A stretch of DNA of 13,490 nt from Candidatus Gerdarchaeota archaeon (GTDB lineage: Archaea > Asgardarchaeota > Heimdallarchaeia > JABLTI01), in NCBI GenBank assembly GCA_016840905.1, contig JAEORM010000081.1, positions 1-13,490 of the forward strand, given 5' to 3'. This document shows positions 12,982-13,490 of the stretch, in pieces. How positions within the stretch are numbered: the first letter of the stretch is position 1; every line of letters begins with the position of its first letter. The notes beneath the pieces were generated by a model. That model was given only the letters and a program-made list of their open reading frames with translations. It was not told the DNA's origin and made no database searches. Position numbers and translations under genes: made by a program.

Positions 12982-13490
12982 ATGTCAGATTATAACCTAT
13001 CTCCTTTGAATCTCACTGGAGTAATTATTTCAGGTGGTTCTAGTAGTCGTTTTCAACAAGATAATGAAATTTGGCGAGACAAAGCTTTAACTGAATTTGA
13101 TGATCGTTTAACTTTTCTTGACAAAACTATTTTAGCACTTGATAAAATATGCTCTGAAATTTTAATTATTGTCAATACTCAAGATCGCAAATTAAATTAT
13201 CAACAACATATTTCCCAAATACCATTTTCTCATACCACAAAAATTAGAATAGAAATTGATAATAGTAGCTACCTTTGTTCAGGTCCAACCTTAGGTATTC
13301 TATCAAGCTTCGAATACATCTCAACTGAATTTGCTATTTTTATTCCAGTTGATGTCCCCTTAATTTCATCATCTGTTTTGGTAGAATTAATAAAAAATAT
13401 ACAAGACAGTTCAATTATTGTACCTTATTGGCAATCCTCTGGTAAAATAGATCCACTTATTTTTGCTATTAATTTATCGAAAATTCGCCA
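12982..13490 (+). CDS. mobA: MobA-like nucleotidyltransferase (5' part, cut by the window end)
   Basis: 169 complete codons; the gene runs off the right edge. The protein has the GT-A-type nucleotidyltransferase opening LTGVIISGGSSSRF (residues 11-24), then DKAL at about 33-36. GPTLGILSSFEYI follows, matching the GP.aGI motif, and then AIFIPVDVPLIS, whose Asp matches the metal-binding D of the CDMP motif. These are features of MobA, which attaches GMP to molybdopterin to make the guanine dinucleotide cofactor. Odd point: about eight residues (QQDNEIWR) separate the SRF motif from DK, more than the usual three or four. A related cytidylyl- or guanylyltransferase is therefore possible. Preferred start ATG 12982, 75 bases after the preceding gene and beyond its terminator. 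Confidence 0.75.
   Translation, partial: MSDYNLSPLNLTGVIISGGSSSRFQQDNEIWRDKALTEFDDRLTFLDKTILALDKICSEILIIVNTQDRKLNYQQHISQIPFSHTTKIRIEIDNSSYLCSGPTLGILSSFEYISTEFAIFIPVDVPLISSSVLVELIKNIQDSSIIVPYWQSSGKIDPLIFAINLSKIR

Noticed and set aside
1..13490. CRISPR arrays, tRNA or rRNA genes and insertion sequences.
   Set aside because: I looked for regularly spaced repeats, GC-rich cloverleaf-like stretches and transposase motifs in the intergenic regions and saw none.

Overview
This window is a compact, visibly AT-rich stretch of archaeal chromosome. The archaeal assignment rests on several genes: an FttA/aCPSF1 termination nuclease, an Lsm (SmAP) gene followed directly by ribosomal protein eL37, a UPF0200 P-loop kinase, a RadB-like RecA ATPase and an MCT-1-like PUA protein. 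TATA-like boxes about 25-45 bases ahead of several genes also fit. An Asgard archaeon, perhaps a Heimdallarchaeia-like lineage, is my best guess. It comes from the mix of histidine catabolism, a RING-like zinc finger on a membrane protein and a GldG/IFT52-type ectodomain protein, but nothing here proves it.

Layout. 36-761 (-) is a RadB-like ATPase. 860-3494 (-) is a two-gene operon of hutU (urocanate hydratase) and nadE (ammonia-dependent NAD synthetase). 3661-4947 (+) is hutI (imidazolonepropionase), divergent from hutU. 4984-5898 (-) is a single-domain glutamate formiminotransferase, convergent with hutI. A gene-free, very AT-rich stretch of about 425 bases (5899-6324) contains two strong palindromes and lies ahead of fttA (6325-8238, +). 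Next come a convergent PUA protein (8251-8736, -), then divergently lsm (8982-9242, +) and rpl37e (9281-9436, +). A two-transmembrane protein with a C-terminal RING-like finger (9519-10673, -) and a UPF0200 kinase (10834-11397, -) follow. A membrane-anchored GldG/DUF4350-like protein (11590/11599-12906, +) and the 5' part of a MobA-like nucleotidyltransferase (12982 to the window edge, +) close the window.

How the genes fit together. HutU, HutI and the formiminotransferase are the three steps from urocanate to glutamate plus 5-formimino-tetrahydrofolate. Histidine ammonia-lyase (hutH) and formimino-THF cyclodeaminase are not in the window. HutU carries a bound NAD+, and nadE lies 10 bases downstream in the same transcript, so cofactor supply may be co-expressed with this enzyme. 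The middle block (fttA, PUA protein, lsm, rpl37e) is RNA processing and translation.

The most notable non-coding pattern is an inverted repeat at every evident transcription-unit end. Several of these overlap the last codons of the gene and are followed by a T-run, in a window that also encodes FttA. I did not find a tRNA, rRNA, CRISPR array or insertion sequence. No wholly new multi-gene system is apparent. The best candidates for something undescribed are the duplicated membrane protein with the RING-like finger, and the palindromic region ahead of fttA.
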